Shown: piece by piece, positions 26,091 through 34,455 of the stretch | Numbering within the stretch: position 1 is the first letter of the stretch | Layout of the letters: every line of letters starts with the position of its first letter | DNA from: Actinosynnema sp. ALI-1.44 | GTDB lineage: Bacteria > Actinomycetota > Actinomycetes > Mycobacteriales > Pseudonocardiaceae | Direction of reading: 5' to 3' | Assembly: GCF_001984155.1 (NCBI RefSeq) | Contig: NZ_MTQO01000052.1 | Span: 620,001-684,000, forward strand | DNA length: 64,000 bases | The notes under the pieces: generated by a model | Told to the model about the DNA's origin: nothing | The model's input: the letters and a program-made list of their open reading frames with translations, nothing else | The model's database searches: none | Translations under genes and position numbers: made by a program

Positions 26091-27026
26091 GTGAGCGATC
26101 TGGACCTGGCCGCCGTGCGGGCGTTCGTGGCCGTCGCGGACTTCGGGCACTTCGGCGAGGCCGCGGCGGAACTGGGCATCACCCAGCAGGCGGTGTCACG
26201 TCGGATCGCCAAGCTCGAAGCCCGGTACGGCACGGTCCTGTTGTCCAGGCTGCGCTCCGGCACGACGCTGTCCAAGGAGGGCGCGGCGTTCCTGCCGCAC
26301 GCGCGCAACCTGCTGGCCGTGGCCGACCAGACGGTGGACATGTTGCGTGGCAAGCGTTTGCCGTTACGGGTCGACGTGCTCGACACACGCGTCACGTCCA
26401 CCGAACTCGTCCGCCGGTTCCACGCCACGACGAACATCGGCTTGGAGATCGTCACCTCCCGTGGCCTCAGGGATGCCAGGGAGTCGCTCAAGGCGGGCAC
26501 GGTGGACGCGGCCTTCGCGCGCGTGATCGGGTCGCTCGACCAGGACGGGATCGCCGCCATCCCCGCGTACCTCGAAGCCTCCCAGGTGCTCGTCAACGTC
26601 GAACACCCCTTGGCGAAACGATCGAGCGTGGCGATGCGGGAATTGTCCGGCACCCGGATCTGGATGCCGGGAAACGAGCCGGGCAGCGAATGGGCCGAAT
26701 TCTACGACCGGGTCGCCGATGAATTCGGACTGCACATCGACACCAGCGGTCCCGATTTCGGCTGGGAGTATTTCGTCGGCCGGTTCGCCGAACTCCCGGA
26801 CACGGTCGGACTGGTCGGCGCGCTGGTGGCGCTGCCGCGGCATTCCCGCGTGGTCCGCGTCCCGATCGACCCGCCGGTCCCGTCCTACCTGTGCTCGCTG
26901 CTGTGGCACAGGCGCAAGCCGCATTCGGCGTTGCCGGAGCTGATCGAGTACGTCCGCCGGGGTTACCAGCCACCGCGCGCCGCGGCGGTGTGGCTCCCGG
27001 AAGCTGACCGGCGGCTCGCAATGTGA
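26091..27026 (+). CDS. LysR family transcriptional regulator
   Basis: 311 residues with an N-terminal winged helix (DLAAVRAFVAVADFGHFGEAA, ITQQAVSRRIAKLEARYG) and a substrate-binding-like effector domain. The GTG start is taken because the HTH begins immediately. It is divergent from dnaE1, which is unlikely to be its target; self-regulation or control of distant genes is more probable. The sigma-factor ORF opens within its stop codon (GTGA), although the true sigma start is probably downstream. Confidence 0.93.
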   Translation: MSDLDLAAVRAFVAVADFGHFGEAAAELGITQQAVSRRIAKLEARYGTVLLSRLRSGTTLSKEGAAFLPHARNLLAVADQTVDMLRGKRLPLRVDVLDTRVTSTELVRRFHATTNIGLEIVTSRGLRDARESLKAGTVDAAFARVIGSLDQDGIAAIPAYLEASQVLVNVEHPLAKRSSVAMRELSGTRIWMPGNEPGSEWAEFYDRVADEFGLHIDTSGPDFGWEYFVGRFAELPDTVGLVGALVALPRHSRVVRVPIDPPVPSYLCSLLWHRRKPHSALPELIEYVRRGYQPPRAAAVWLPEADRRLAM

Positions 27027-27055
27027 CCTGGGCCTCACTCGCTCGGACGAAGGTG

Positions 27056-27658
27056 ATGCGGGCGGGACTCGCGACAACTCATATCGTGATCCATATCGGC
27101 GAGCGAGCTGAGCGGCCCGACCTGGTCACGCGAGATCCGAAGGAGGTCTTCGCGTGGCTGTTCGACGAGCACGCCAGGCCGATCCGGAGCTACCTCGCCG
27201 GCCGGGTCGGCGCCGACGTGGCCGACGACCTGGTCGCGGAGACGTTCCTCATCGCGCTGCGAAGACGCTCGACGTACGACCCGGAACAGGCCACCGTCCG
27301 CAGCTGGCTGTACGGCATCGCCACGAACCTCCTGCGCAACCACGTCCGACGGGAGGAGCGCGGGTTCAGGCTGACCGCGAAGGCGGGCGCGGCCGAGCCG
27401 ACCGTGGAGAACCACGACACGCTCGTGGCCGACCGGGTCGACGCCGCCGCGCGGATGCGCACCCTCTCGGCCGCCATGGCCAAACTCACCGAACAGGACA
27501 GGGACGTGTTGCTGCTGACCTCGTGGGCCGGTCTCGAACCGGCCGAGGTGGCCGAGGCACTGGGCATCCCGGCGAGCACGGTCCGGTCCCGCCTGCACCG
27601 CCTGCGCACCCGTCTGCAAACCCTGCTCATGAACTCCGCGAAGGACGCCGCCCGATGA
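27056..27658 (+). CDS. ECF-type RNA polymerase sigma factor
   Basis: About 200 residues. Region 2 is FAWLFDEHARPIRSYL through DDLVAETFLIALRR and SWLYGIATNLLRNHVRREE; region 4 is MAKLTEQDRDVLLLTSWAGLEPAEVAEALGIPASTVRSRLHRLR. No anti-sigma zinc motif is present. The start is uncertain: a GTG at 27023 overlaps the LysR stop, an ATG at 27056 (chosen) and a GTG at 27086 all precede the conserved domain. The stop overlaps the next gene's ATG (ATGA), so the downstream membrane protein is its coupled partner. Confidence 0.9.
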   Translation: MRAGLATTHIVIHIGERAERPDLVTRDPKEVFAWLFDEHARPIRSYLAGRVGADVADDLVAETFLIALRRRSTYDPEQATVRSWLYGIATNLLRNHVRREERGFRLTAKAGAAEPTVENHDTLVADRVDAAARMRTLSAAMAKLTEQDRDVLLLTSWAGLEPAEVAEALGIPASTVRSRLHRLRTRLQTLLMNSAKDAAR

Positions 27659-28692
27659 AGGAACTCGACGAGGCCTTCGCGATGTTGCACCGCGATGCCC
27701 GTGCCGCCCCCGCCGACCTCGCCGACGCGCGGCAGCGGCTGATGGACGAGATCGACGGTGTCACGCCGCGGCGAACCAGGCACCGGTGGGTGATCCCGGT
27801 GGCGGCGGCGGTCGGCGCCATCGCGCTGGCCGCGACGATCGTTGTCGTCCGGACAGCGCCGTCCCCTGATCAGGAACTCCCGCTGGCCTCCGCCCCCGAA
27901 GTGCTCAACAAGGCCGCGGACATCACGGACGTCGGCGCGGTGGACAAACCGATCAAGCCGGGCCAGTACCGTTACATCGCCGAACACAGGTGGACCACCT
28001 ACAACAACGTGATCGGCCCGGAGAAGAAGGAACGCTATCCCTACCTCCAGGAAGAACTGCTCGAACGCTGGATCCCCGCGGACCCCGGCGGGATCCGGCA
28101 GGTCCGCCGGACGAGACTCGGTGAACCGAAGTACCTGGTGGACGTGCCTGCCGACGTGGCCGCACGGCTGCGCAACAACCAGGTACCCGACAGCGACCGA
28201 CGCGGGAAGTGCCAGAAGGCAGGCGCCCCCGTGAACTCGGGCGACTTCGACTGCGACCAACTGGACAGAGCCGACTTCTACGCCGCGCTGCCACAGGATC
28301 CCCGGATGCTGTACAAGCAACTGGACGCGCTGGCCGCGCAGTACGGTGCACAGAAGGCGCCGGGGTTGTTCAAGATCGGAATCGACGCCCTCACCCGCGG
28401 TCTGATGCCCGCGCGGGTCCGTGCCCAGTGGTACCGCGCGCTCGCCCTGATCCCCGGTGTCAGGGTGATCGAACGGCGGACCACAGTGGACGGCCGCAGC
28501 GGCATCGCGCTCGGCCTCGACGACGACCGCGAGCACCAGGAACTGGTGATCGACCTGGTGACCGGCGAGTCCATCGGCACGCGGACGACCGCCGGGCCGC
28601 AGCCGTCCAACCCTCTGGTCAAACCCGGCACCGAGATCGGTGCGAGCACGATCACCACGTCGGTGGTCAGCAGCATCGGCGCCAAGTCATGA
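27655..28692 (+). CDS. CU044_5270-type membrane protein, partner of the ECF sigma factor
   Basis: 345 residues. A short cytoplasmic N-terminus (MKELDEAFAMLHRDA, LADARQRLMDEI) precedes one membrane helix (WVIPVAAAVGAIALAATIVVV, about residues 43-63) and a large extracytoplasmic domain. The layout matches the CU044_5270 family, regularly encoded directly after ECF sigma genes in actinomycetes and thought to be an anti-sigma-like or signal-sensing partner. It overlaps the sigma gene by 4 bases and, at its end, the convergent asnB gene by 6 bases. Confidence 0.82.
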   Translation: MKELDEAFAMLHRDARAAPADLADARQRLMDEIDGVTPRRTRHRWVIPVAAAVGAIALAATIVVVRTAPSPDQELPLASAPEVLNKAADITDVGAVDKPIKPGQYRYIAEHRWTTYNNVIGPEKKERYPYLQEELLERWIPADPGGIRQVRRTRLGEPKYLVDVPADVAARLRNNQVPDSDRRGKCQKAGAPVNSGDFDCDQLDRADFYAALPQDPRMLYKQLDALAAQYGAQKAPGLFKIGIDALTRGLMPARVRAQWYRALALIPGVRVIERRTTVDGRSGIALGLDDDREHQELVIDLVTGESIGTRTTAGPQPSNPLVKPGTEIGASTITTSVVSSIGAKS

Positions 28693-30576
28693 CGGCCGCG
28701 GATCCAGGTTGCCGGACACGAAGATCTCGTACCACAGGCAGAACACCAGCACGGTCCAGATCTTGCGGCTGTGGTCGGCGTTGCCCTTCCTGTGGTCGGC
28801 CAGCAGGCGGCGGACGTAGTCGACGTCGATCAGGTGCCCGGCTTTGGACGAGTCCAGGATGTGCTGCGCCCATTCGTACATCTCGGCGCGCAGCCACACC
28901 CTGATCGGCGTCGGGAAGCCCAGTTTCACCCGGTTGACGATCTGCGGCGGCACAACGCCTGCCAACGCCCGCCGCAGCGCGTACTTGGTCTCCGCCGACC
29001 GGGGCGGCAACTTGAGCTCCGCCGGGATCGTCGACGCCACGTCGAACACCGCGTAGTCCAGGAACGGCACCCGGACCTCCAGCGAGTTCGCCATGGACAT
29101 CCGATCGGCCTTGACCAGGATGTCGCCGCGCAACCACGTGTACAGGTCCACGTACTGCATCTTCTCGACATCGCCGAGGTGCGCGGCCTCGGCGTAGACC
29201 GGGCCGGTCACGTCGGTGTAGCTGACGGTGGGGTCGTACTGCTTGAGCAGCAAGGACTTCTCCTGCTCGGTGTACATCCGCGCGTTGCCGTAGTAGCGCT
29301 GCTCGATCGGTGTCGTGCCGCGTTCCAGGAAGCTCTTGCCTTTCACGCCTTGTGGAATCGCCTTGGACACGGCACGCAGGCCGCGCTGCACACCTGTCGG
29401 CAGCGTGGTGACCGGCTTGAGCGACAACGGCTCCCGGTAGACGCGATAACCTGCGAAGAACTCGTCCGACCCCTCGCCGGACAACGCCACGGTCACGTAC
29501 TCCCGCGCTTTGCGTGCCACGTAGTACAACGGCACAAGCGCGGGGTCGGCCACCGGTTCGTCCAGGTACCAGATGATCCTGGGCAACGCGTCCATCATCA
29601 TCTGCGCGTCGACGAGCACCGGGTGCATCGTCACGCCGAGGTGGCGCGCGCTCTCCTCGGCGACCGGCAGTTCGGAGTACCCGTCGACCTCCAGTGACGC
29701 GGTGAACGTCAGGATGTCCGGGTTGACCTCACGGGCCAGCGCCACCACGGCGGTCGAGTCGATCCCGCTGGACAGGAACGCGCCGACCGGGACGTCGGAT
29801 CGCATGTGGATCCGGACGCTTTCCCTCAGCGCCTCGCGGATCCGCCCGTACAACGCCTCCGGGTCGTCCTGCGGCACCGGCCGGAACTCCGGGCGCCAGT
29901 AGCGGCGGGTGGCCATGCCGCGGTCCGGTCCGTTCGGCCGGTAGGTGAAGCGCTCCCCCGACCCGATCCGGCCGATCTGGCGGTGCAGCGTCGCCGGTTC
30001 CGGAACGTACTGGAGCGTCAGGTAGTGCGACAGGCTCTCGTGGTTGAGCGTGTCGTCGCCCCACGCGCAGAACGGCAGCAGCGCCTTCTTCTCGCTGGCG
30101 AAGAACACGCCGTGCTCGGTCACCAGATGGAACAACGGCTTGATGCCGAACGGGTCACGCGCGCCGAACGCGACCCGCTCCATCCGGTCCCAGATCACGA
30201 ACGCGAACATGCCGCGCAGCCGTCGCACCGCGTCGGCTCCCCAATGGTGGTACGCGGCGACGATCACCTCGGTGTCGCCCTTGGTGCGGAAGGCGGCGCC
30301 CTGGGCGATCAACTCCTCGCGCAGCTCCACGTAGTTGTAGATCTCGCCGTTGAACGTGATGACGTACCGGCCGTCGGCGTGTTCCAACGGCTGGTCGCTG
30401 TTCTCGACGTCGATGATGGACAGTCGTTTGAAGCCCATCACGACGTCGTGGCCGACGACGTTCATACCGGTCGCGTCCGGCCCGCGGTGGTGCAGCGTCG
30501 CCAACGCGTCGGAAATCCCGTCCACCAAGGAGTTCGCCGATGCGGTGGCGCTGATGTAAGTGAGCAGTCCGCACAT
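28687..30576 (-). CDS. asnB: Glutamine-dependent asparagine synthetase (AsnB)
   Basis: 629 residues. Cys2 after the initiator Met is the glutaminase nucleophile (MCGLLTY), with the class II amidotransferase landmarks HHRGPDATG and TFNGEIYNYVELREEL. The synthetase domain has the pyrophosphate loop VGAFLSSGIDSTAVVAL and ALSGEGSDEFFAGY. It makes asparagine, or in secondary pathways another amide, from a carboxylate, ATP and glutamine. It lies 20 bases after a PhyH-type dioxygenase gene on the same strand, an arrangement that suggests a dedicated amidation step rather than bulk asparagine supply. Confidence 0.93.
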   Translation of the reverse strand: MCGLLTYISATASANSLVDGISDALATLHHRGPDATGMNVVGHDVVMGFKRLSIIDVENSDQPLEHADGRYVITFNGEIYNYVELREELIAQGAAFRTKGDTEVIVAAYHHWGADAVRRLRGMFAFVIWDRMERVAFGARDPFGIKPLFHLVTEHGVFFASEKKALLPFCAWGDDTLNHESLSHYLTLQYVPEPATLHRQIGRIGSGERFTYRPNGPDRGMATRRYWRPEFRPVPQDDPEALYGRIREALRESVRIHMRSDVPVGAFLSSGIDSTAVVALAREVNPDILTFTASLEVDGYSELPVAEESARHLGVTMHPVLVDAQMMMDALPRIIWYLDEPVADPALVPLYYVARKAREYVTVALSGEGSDEFFAGYRVYREPLSLKPVTTLPTGVQRGLRAVSKAIPQGVKGKSFLERGTTPIEQRYYGNARMYTEQEKSLLLKQYDPTVSYTDVTGPVYAEAAHLGDVEKMQYVDLYTWLRGDILVKADRMSMANSLEVRVPFLDYAVFDVASTIPAELKLPPRSAETKYALRRALAGVVPPQIVNRVKLGFPTPIRVWLRAEMYEWAQHILDSSKAGHLIDVDYVRRLLADHRKGNADHSRKIWTVLVFCLWYEIFVSGNLDPRPS

Positions 30577-30595
30577 GGCGCGGGTTCACCTCTCG

Positions 30596-31468
30596 TCAGG
30601 GGATCAGTGCGGGAATGCTCGAGTCCAGCAGCCCACGACCGGCCAGCTCGCCGTAGAGCGGTGTGGTGTCGGGGAAATGGCCCCACGCGTGGTCGCCCGT
30701 GCCGTCACCCGCGTGCCCGAGCAGCTGCCGCTGCACGGGGCTGACGTCGCGCCACCACGGTTGCGCGGGCAGGTCGGCGACCTCGTCACGGATGGTGATC
30801 CAGCGGTAGGTGTAGCCGATGAACGCGACCTTGCGCGTGATGTCGGAGTGGTTGTCCGACCGGGCGTGCCAGATCCTGCGGTCGAAGAACAGCACGTCGC
30901 CGGGATTCACCGTCACCTCGACAGCCCCGGCCGGGCGCGGCCATTCGACGTCGCGGCGCGGTGGCCCTGGCAGCCAGTTCGTCTTGTGGCTGCCGGGAAC
31001 GATCGTCAGGTTGCCGCGGCCCGGCTCGGCCAGGTCGGAGAACCAGTACGCGAGTTTCACCGACAGCATGGGCCGCGGATCCGTTTCGATCTCGCGGTTC
31101 TGCCTGCCGCCGTCCTGGTGCCAGTGCCACCAGAACGGCCTGCGCTCGTCGACACGCGGGTGCACGTCGACGTGCGAGTGGTAGACGTGCGCGTTCCAGC
31201 CGAGCGTCGACCACACGTACCCGAAGACCGCGGGGTGGTCGAGCAGCCCGACCAGGTCAGGGCAGTTGCGGACCGCGCTGAGCAGGTGCATCGCCTGTCC
31301 CGGCACGTGGTTCGCGTACACCCGCTCGATGGCCGAGCGGTAGAAGTCCACTTCCTCCGGTGAAAGCGCGCCACGGATGATCAGGAAACCGTCCTCGTCG
31401 AACTGGTCGCGCTCGTCGGCGGTCATCGCCCGCCAGGCAAGGTTCATTGCCGGTGCGTTCAGAGCCAT
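30596..31468 (-). CDS. Phytanoyl-CoA dioxygenase family (Fe(II)/2-oxoglutarate) protein
   Basis: 290 residues from the ATG at 31468; other ATGs at 31528, 31498 and 31447 are possible and none has a clear ribosome site. The iron site HxD is H117-Q-D119 in WWHWHQDGG, and the distal His is in RRIWHARSDN. FDEDGFLIIRGALSPEEVDFY is the typical PhyH N-terminus. It would hydroxylate or otherwise oxidise a small molecule using 2-oxoglutarate and oxygen. It precedes asnB by 20 bases and follows a BBE-type oxidase gene, 127 bases upstream. Confidence 0.9.
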   Translation of the reverse strand: MALNAPAMNLAWRAMTADERDQFDEDGFLIIRGALSPEEVDFYRSAIERVYANHVPGQAMHLLSAVRNCPDLVGLLDHPAVFGYVWSTLGWNAHVYHSHVDVHPRVDERRPFWWHWHQDGGRQNREIETDPRPMLSVKLAYWFSDLAEPGRGNLTIVPGSHKTNWLPGPPRRDVEWPRPAGAVEVTVNPGDVLFFDRRIWHARSDNHSDITRKVAFIGYTYRWITIRDEVADLPAQPWWRDVSPVQRQLLGHAGDGTGDHAWGHFPDTTPLYGELAGRGLLDSSIPALIP

Positions 31469-31594
31469 ACCCACATTTGCCGGTTGCACGGCCCGCATGA
31501 CACCCCGGCTGGCGTTTGTGGCATCCATCCCAGCTGGATGGGAACGCTAAACCCGGGTGCCGCGTGAAGCGTTCGCGCGGTAGGAGCCGGGCGA

Positions 31595-32848
31595 TCAGGC
31601 AGGGGAGATGTTCATGTTGCGGCTGAACACGTTCGAGGGGTCGTACACGGCCTTGACCTCACGCAGGCGCTGGTAGTCGGCCGCGGTGTAGGCCGTTTCC
31701 ACTGCGGTGGCGTCGTGCAGGAAGTTCAGGAACGACCCGCCGGTGGCGTACGGCCAAAGCCGCTCGGCGGTGTCCTGCGGCCCGTCCACCGCGATCGAGA
31801 ACGGCACACGCCGGTGCCCGGCGGGAGTCGTGCCGCCGGTGATCGCGCCTGCCCAGTACCGGACCTCGATCGCATTGGCGTCACCGGCGATGTCGACGAC
31901 TGTCCGCACCACGTCGTCGGACAGCGACCGGAACAGGTCGAAGTGGCGTGGTGCGGTACCGGGCACACTCGCCTGGGGGACGGGGACTTCCACGAAGGTG
32001 CTCGACGTGGGCTCGCCAGCGACCTGCCACAGTGGCCGCAACGCCCTTTCAGCAGCCACGGCATCGCCCGCGTAGGTCGCACGGATCGCGACGTGCTCAC
32101 CCGTCAAAGCGATCGTGCACGTCAGTTCCTCCGGCATGACCGGCGCGTACTCGCCGTACCGGGCGAGCACCTCGGCGGCCCGGTCGATCGGGAACAGGGC
32201 GTGCCCGGCGTAGACCTCGTCGACCGGGTGCAGCCGGATCTCCATCGACGTGGCCACACCGAAGTTGCCGCCACCACCGCGTACCGCCCAGAACAGGTCC
32301 GGGTTGCGCTCGGCGGTCGCGGTGACGAGTTCGCCATCAGCGGTGACGACGTCAACGCGCACGAGGTTGTCGGCGCCGAGACCGTACTTGCGGGACAACG
32401 GCCCCAAGCCGCCGCCCATGGTGAACCCGGCGACGCCCACAGTCGGCGAGGAACCGGACACGGGAGCCAGTCCGAACGGCGCTGCCGCGGCGATCACGTC
32501 ACCCCACACCGCTCCGGCACCCACCCTGGCGATCCGCCGCTCCGGATCGACGAGCACGCCCGCCATCGAGGTCGTCTTGACCAACACACCACCGTCGGAC
32601 GGCACATAGGTACCGTGCCCTGTGGACTGCACGGCGAACGGCAGGCCCTGATCACGTGCCCAGACCACGGCGGTCTGGATGTCGGCCGCGCAGGTCGCCT
32701 CGGCGATGACCAGCGGCTTCGCGTCGAACGCCGGGTTGAGGCTGGCGCGCAGCGCGTCGTATGCCTGGTCGCCCGCACGGTGCACCTGGCCACGGATGTG
32801 CAGGTCAGTCGCGATGCGGGGGCGGTGGGCGAGCAGCTGCTGAGTCAT
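31595..32848 (-). CDS. FAD-linked oxidase, berberine-bridge-enzyme family
   Basis: 417 residues from the ATG at 32848, 7 bases after GGAGG; the frame extends 10 codons further. The p-cresol-methylhydroxylase-type FAD domain is clear: FAVQSTGHGTYVPSDGG carries the histidine that usually forms the 8-alpha flavin bond, then GDVIAAAAPFGLAPVSGSSPTVGVAGFTMGGGLG. The second, cysteinyl flavin link of bicovalent BBEs is absent (GGGLGPLSRKYG). The C-terminal BBE segment is VYDPSNVFSRNMNI. It may oxidise an alcohol, sugar or amine in the same pathway as the PhyH and AsnB genes. Confidence 0.9.
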   Translation of the reverse strand: MTQQLLAHRPRIATDLHIRGQVHRAGDQAYDALRASLNPAFDAKPLVIAEATCAADIQTAVVWARDQGLPFAVQSTGHGTYVPSDGGVLVKTTSMAGVLVDPERRIARVGAGAVWGDVIAAAAPFGLAPVSGSSPTVGVAGFTMGGGLGPLSRKYGLGADNLVRVDVVTADGELVTATAERNPDLFWAVRGGGGNFGVATSMEIRLHPVDEVYAGHALFPIDRAAEVLARYGEYAPVMPEELTCTIALTGEHVAIRATYAGDAVAAERALRPLWQVAGEPTSSTFVEVPVPQASVPGTAPRHFDLFRSLSDDVVRTVVDIAGDANAIEVRYWAGAITGGTTPAGHRRVPFSIAVDGPQDTAERLWPYATGGSFLNFLHDATAVETAYTAADYQRLREVKAVYDPSNVFSRNMNISPA

Positions 32849-33065
32849 CGGGGTGCCTCCTCGTCGGTGTGCGTGCACCCCTGCGTCGATCCGGGGACGA
32901 CCGGATCGACACGTCCACGGAAACTACTTTCCGTTCCCCCTTGGTCACTCGTCGCTGTGTCCTGGACCGCTTGGCCGGTCGGGTCAGGGCCGAGTGCCAT
33001 CACCCGGCAGGGTCTTAAGACCTCGCTGTCCGCGTTCCGGGCTCCCGGCACGGCATGATGGTGGG

Positions 33066-34187
33066 ATGAAGCTCGGGCCGCTCGAGGACTCCCACCGCCG
33101 GGAGGCATGGCTGCGGGCGTCCAACGAGATCACCGCGGCCCTGCTGAGCGGCACGTCGGGCAACGAGCTGTCCCTCATCGCCCAGCACGCCCGCGAAGTG
33201 GCCGGTGCGCCGATGGCGGCGATCGCGTTGCCCGACGACGACCGCGAGAACCTGATCTTCGAAGTGGTCCAGGGCGCCAAGGTCCTGACGGGAACGACGG
33301 TGGCCATCGCCGACACCGCGTCGGGGCAGGTGTTCCGAACCGGCGAGGCGATGCTGGTCGACCACTACGGCGACGCCCCGGACTGGAGAACCGGCCCGGT
33401 GCCCAAGGGACACCTGGGATCGGCGGCGATCGTGCCGCTCCCGGCGAGTGACGAACCACTGGGAGTCCTGCTGCTGGTGCGGCTGCGCGACGAACCCCGG
33501 TTCAAGCAGGCGGACGTGGAGCTGCTGCGGAACTTCGCCGCCCACGTGGCCATGGCGGTGCGGTACTCCCAGGTCCGCGCGGACCAGGAACGCCTGATGG
33601 TGTTCGAGGACAGGGAAAGGATCGCCCGCGACCTGCACGACCTGGTGATCCAACGGGTGTTCGCGACCGGGATGGCACTGGAAGCCGCGGCCTCGGTGAT
33701 CGGCGTCGACCCGGACGACGCCGCGACCAGGGTCCGCAACGCGGTGAACGACCTGGACGTCACGATCCAGGAAATCAGAACAACCGTGTTCGCCCTCCAG
33801 CAAGGAGCCACGGAGAGCCTGCGATCAGAAGTGCTGTCCACAGTGGAACAAGCAAGGAAGGGCCTCGGCTTCGCCCCATCCGTGCGCTTCCGGGGGCCGG
33901 TGGACACAGCGGTACCCCGCGAGGTCAACGACCAACTGCTGCCGGTCCTGCGCGAGGCACTGTCCAACATGGCCAGACACGCACACGCGACAGCGGCGTC
34001 GATCGAAGTCGCCCTCGACGAAGACCTGCTGTTGCGTGTCACGGACAACGGCGTAGGAATCCCGCCATCAGGCCGACGAAGCGGATTGACACTGATGGCA
34101 TCCAGGGCAGAGCGACTGGACGGCACGTTCACGATCAACCGCCTGAGCCCAGGCACAGAACTGCAATGGCGCGTACCCCTCAGCTAG
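33066..34187 (+). CDS. Orphan GAF-domain sensor histidine kinase (DevS-like)
   Basis: 373 residues with no membrane segment. One GAF domain (about residues 35-170) is followed by a HisKA_3 region with the phospho-accepting histidine in RERIARDLHDLVIQRVFA and an ATPase domain (VLREALSNMARHAHATA, VTDNGVGIP). Mycobacterial DevS/DosT have two GAF domains and haem; this protein has one and no obvious proximal histidine assignment. No response-regulator gene is adjacent. The ATG at 33066 is used; the upstream 217-base gap to the divergent oxidase gene contains the promoters. Confidence 0.9.
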   Translation: MKLGPLEDSHRREAWLRASNEITAALLSGTSGNELSLIAQHAREVAGAPMAAIALPDDDRENLIFEVVQGAKVLTGTTVAIADTASGQVFRTGEAMLVDHYGDAPDWRTGPVPKGHLGSAAIVPLPASDEPLGVLLLVRLRDEPRFKQADVELLRNFAAHVAMAVRYSQVRADQERLMVFEDRERIARDLHDLVIQRVFATGMALEAAASVIGVDPDDAATRVRNAVNDLDVTIQEIRTTVFALQQGATESLRSEVLSTVEQARKGLGFAPSVRFRGPVDTAVPREVNDQLLPVLREALSNMARHAHATAASIEVALDEDLLLRVTDNGVGIPPSGRRSGLTLMASRAERLDGTFTINRLSPGTELQWRVPLS

Positions 34188-34253
34188 AACCAAGCACAGC
34201 AACAAAACCCAGCACAGCACCCCAAAAGCACGACAAAACCCGAAAACCCGAGA

Positions 34254-34410
34254 GCGGCGCCGATTTTACACGGGGTGGGGGTGGCCGTAAGCTTTCCGGC
34301 GCGGAGAGCCCCGTCAGTTTGGCAAGGTCTGCGCTTTGCCTCCAGAGAGGGGCTCCGCCTTTACGCTCGAAGAGGCCACCCCCGGGGTTCCCATGTCAAA
34401 TCGGCGCCGC
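34254..34410. repeat. 157-nt long imperfect hairpin element (REP/MITE-like)
   Basis: The outer arms, GCGGCGCCGATTTTACA (34254-34270) and its complement (34394-34410), match at 16 of 17 positions. A second perfect 10-bp pair, GGGGGTGGCC (34277-34286) and GGCCACCCCC (34374-34383), lies inside. Near the centre GCGGAG..CCCC pairs with GGGGCTCCGC and GGCAAGG with CTTTGCC, so nearly the whole element folds as one branched hairpin. It lies between two convergent genes (34188-34455 has no gene) and could act as a bidirectional terminator. It has no ORF. Mobility or genomic repetition is inferred, not shown. Confidence 0.7.
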
Positions 34411-34455
34411 CCCAACCCACCATGAGCCTACAAAACTCAGGCACGGCCGAAAAGC

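Noticed and set aside
22576-26094. A 1172-codon ORF on the plus strand
   Set aside because: It is the antisense shadow of dnaE, rich in Arg/Val/His and without any domain. The minus-strand frame encodes a full polymerase.
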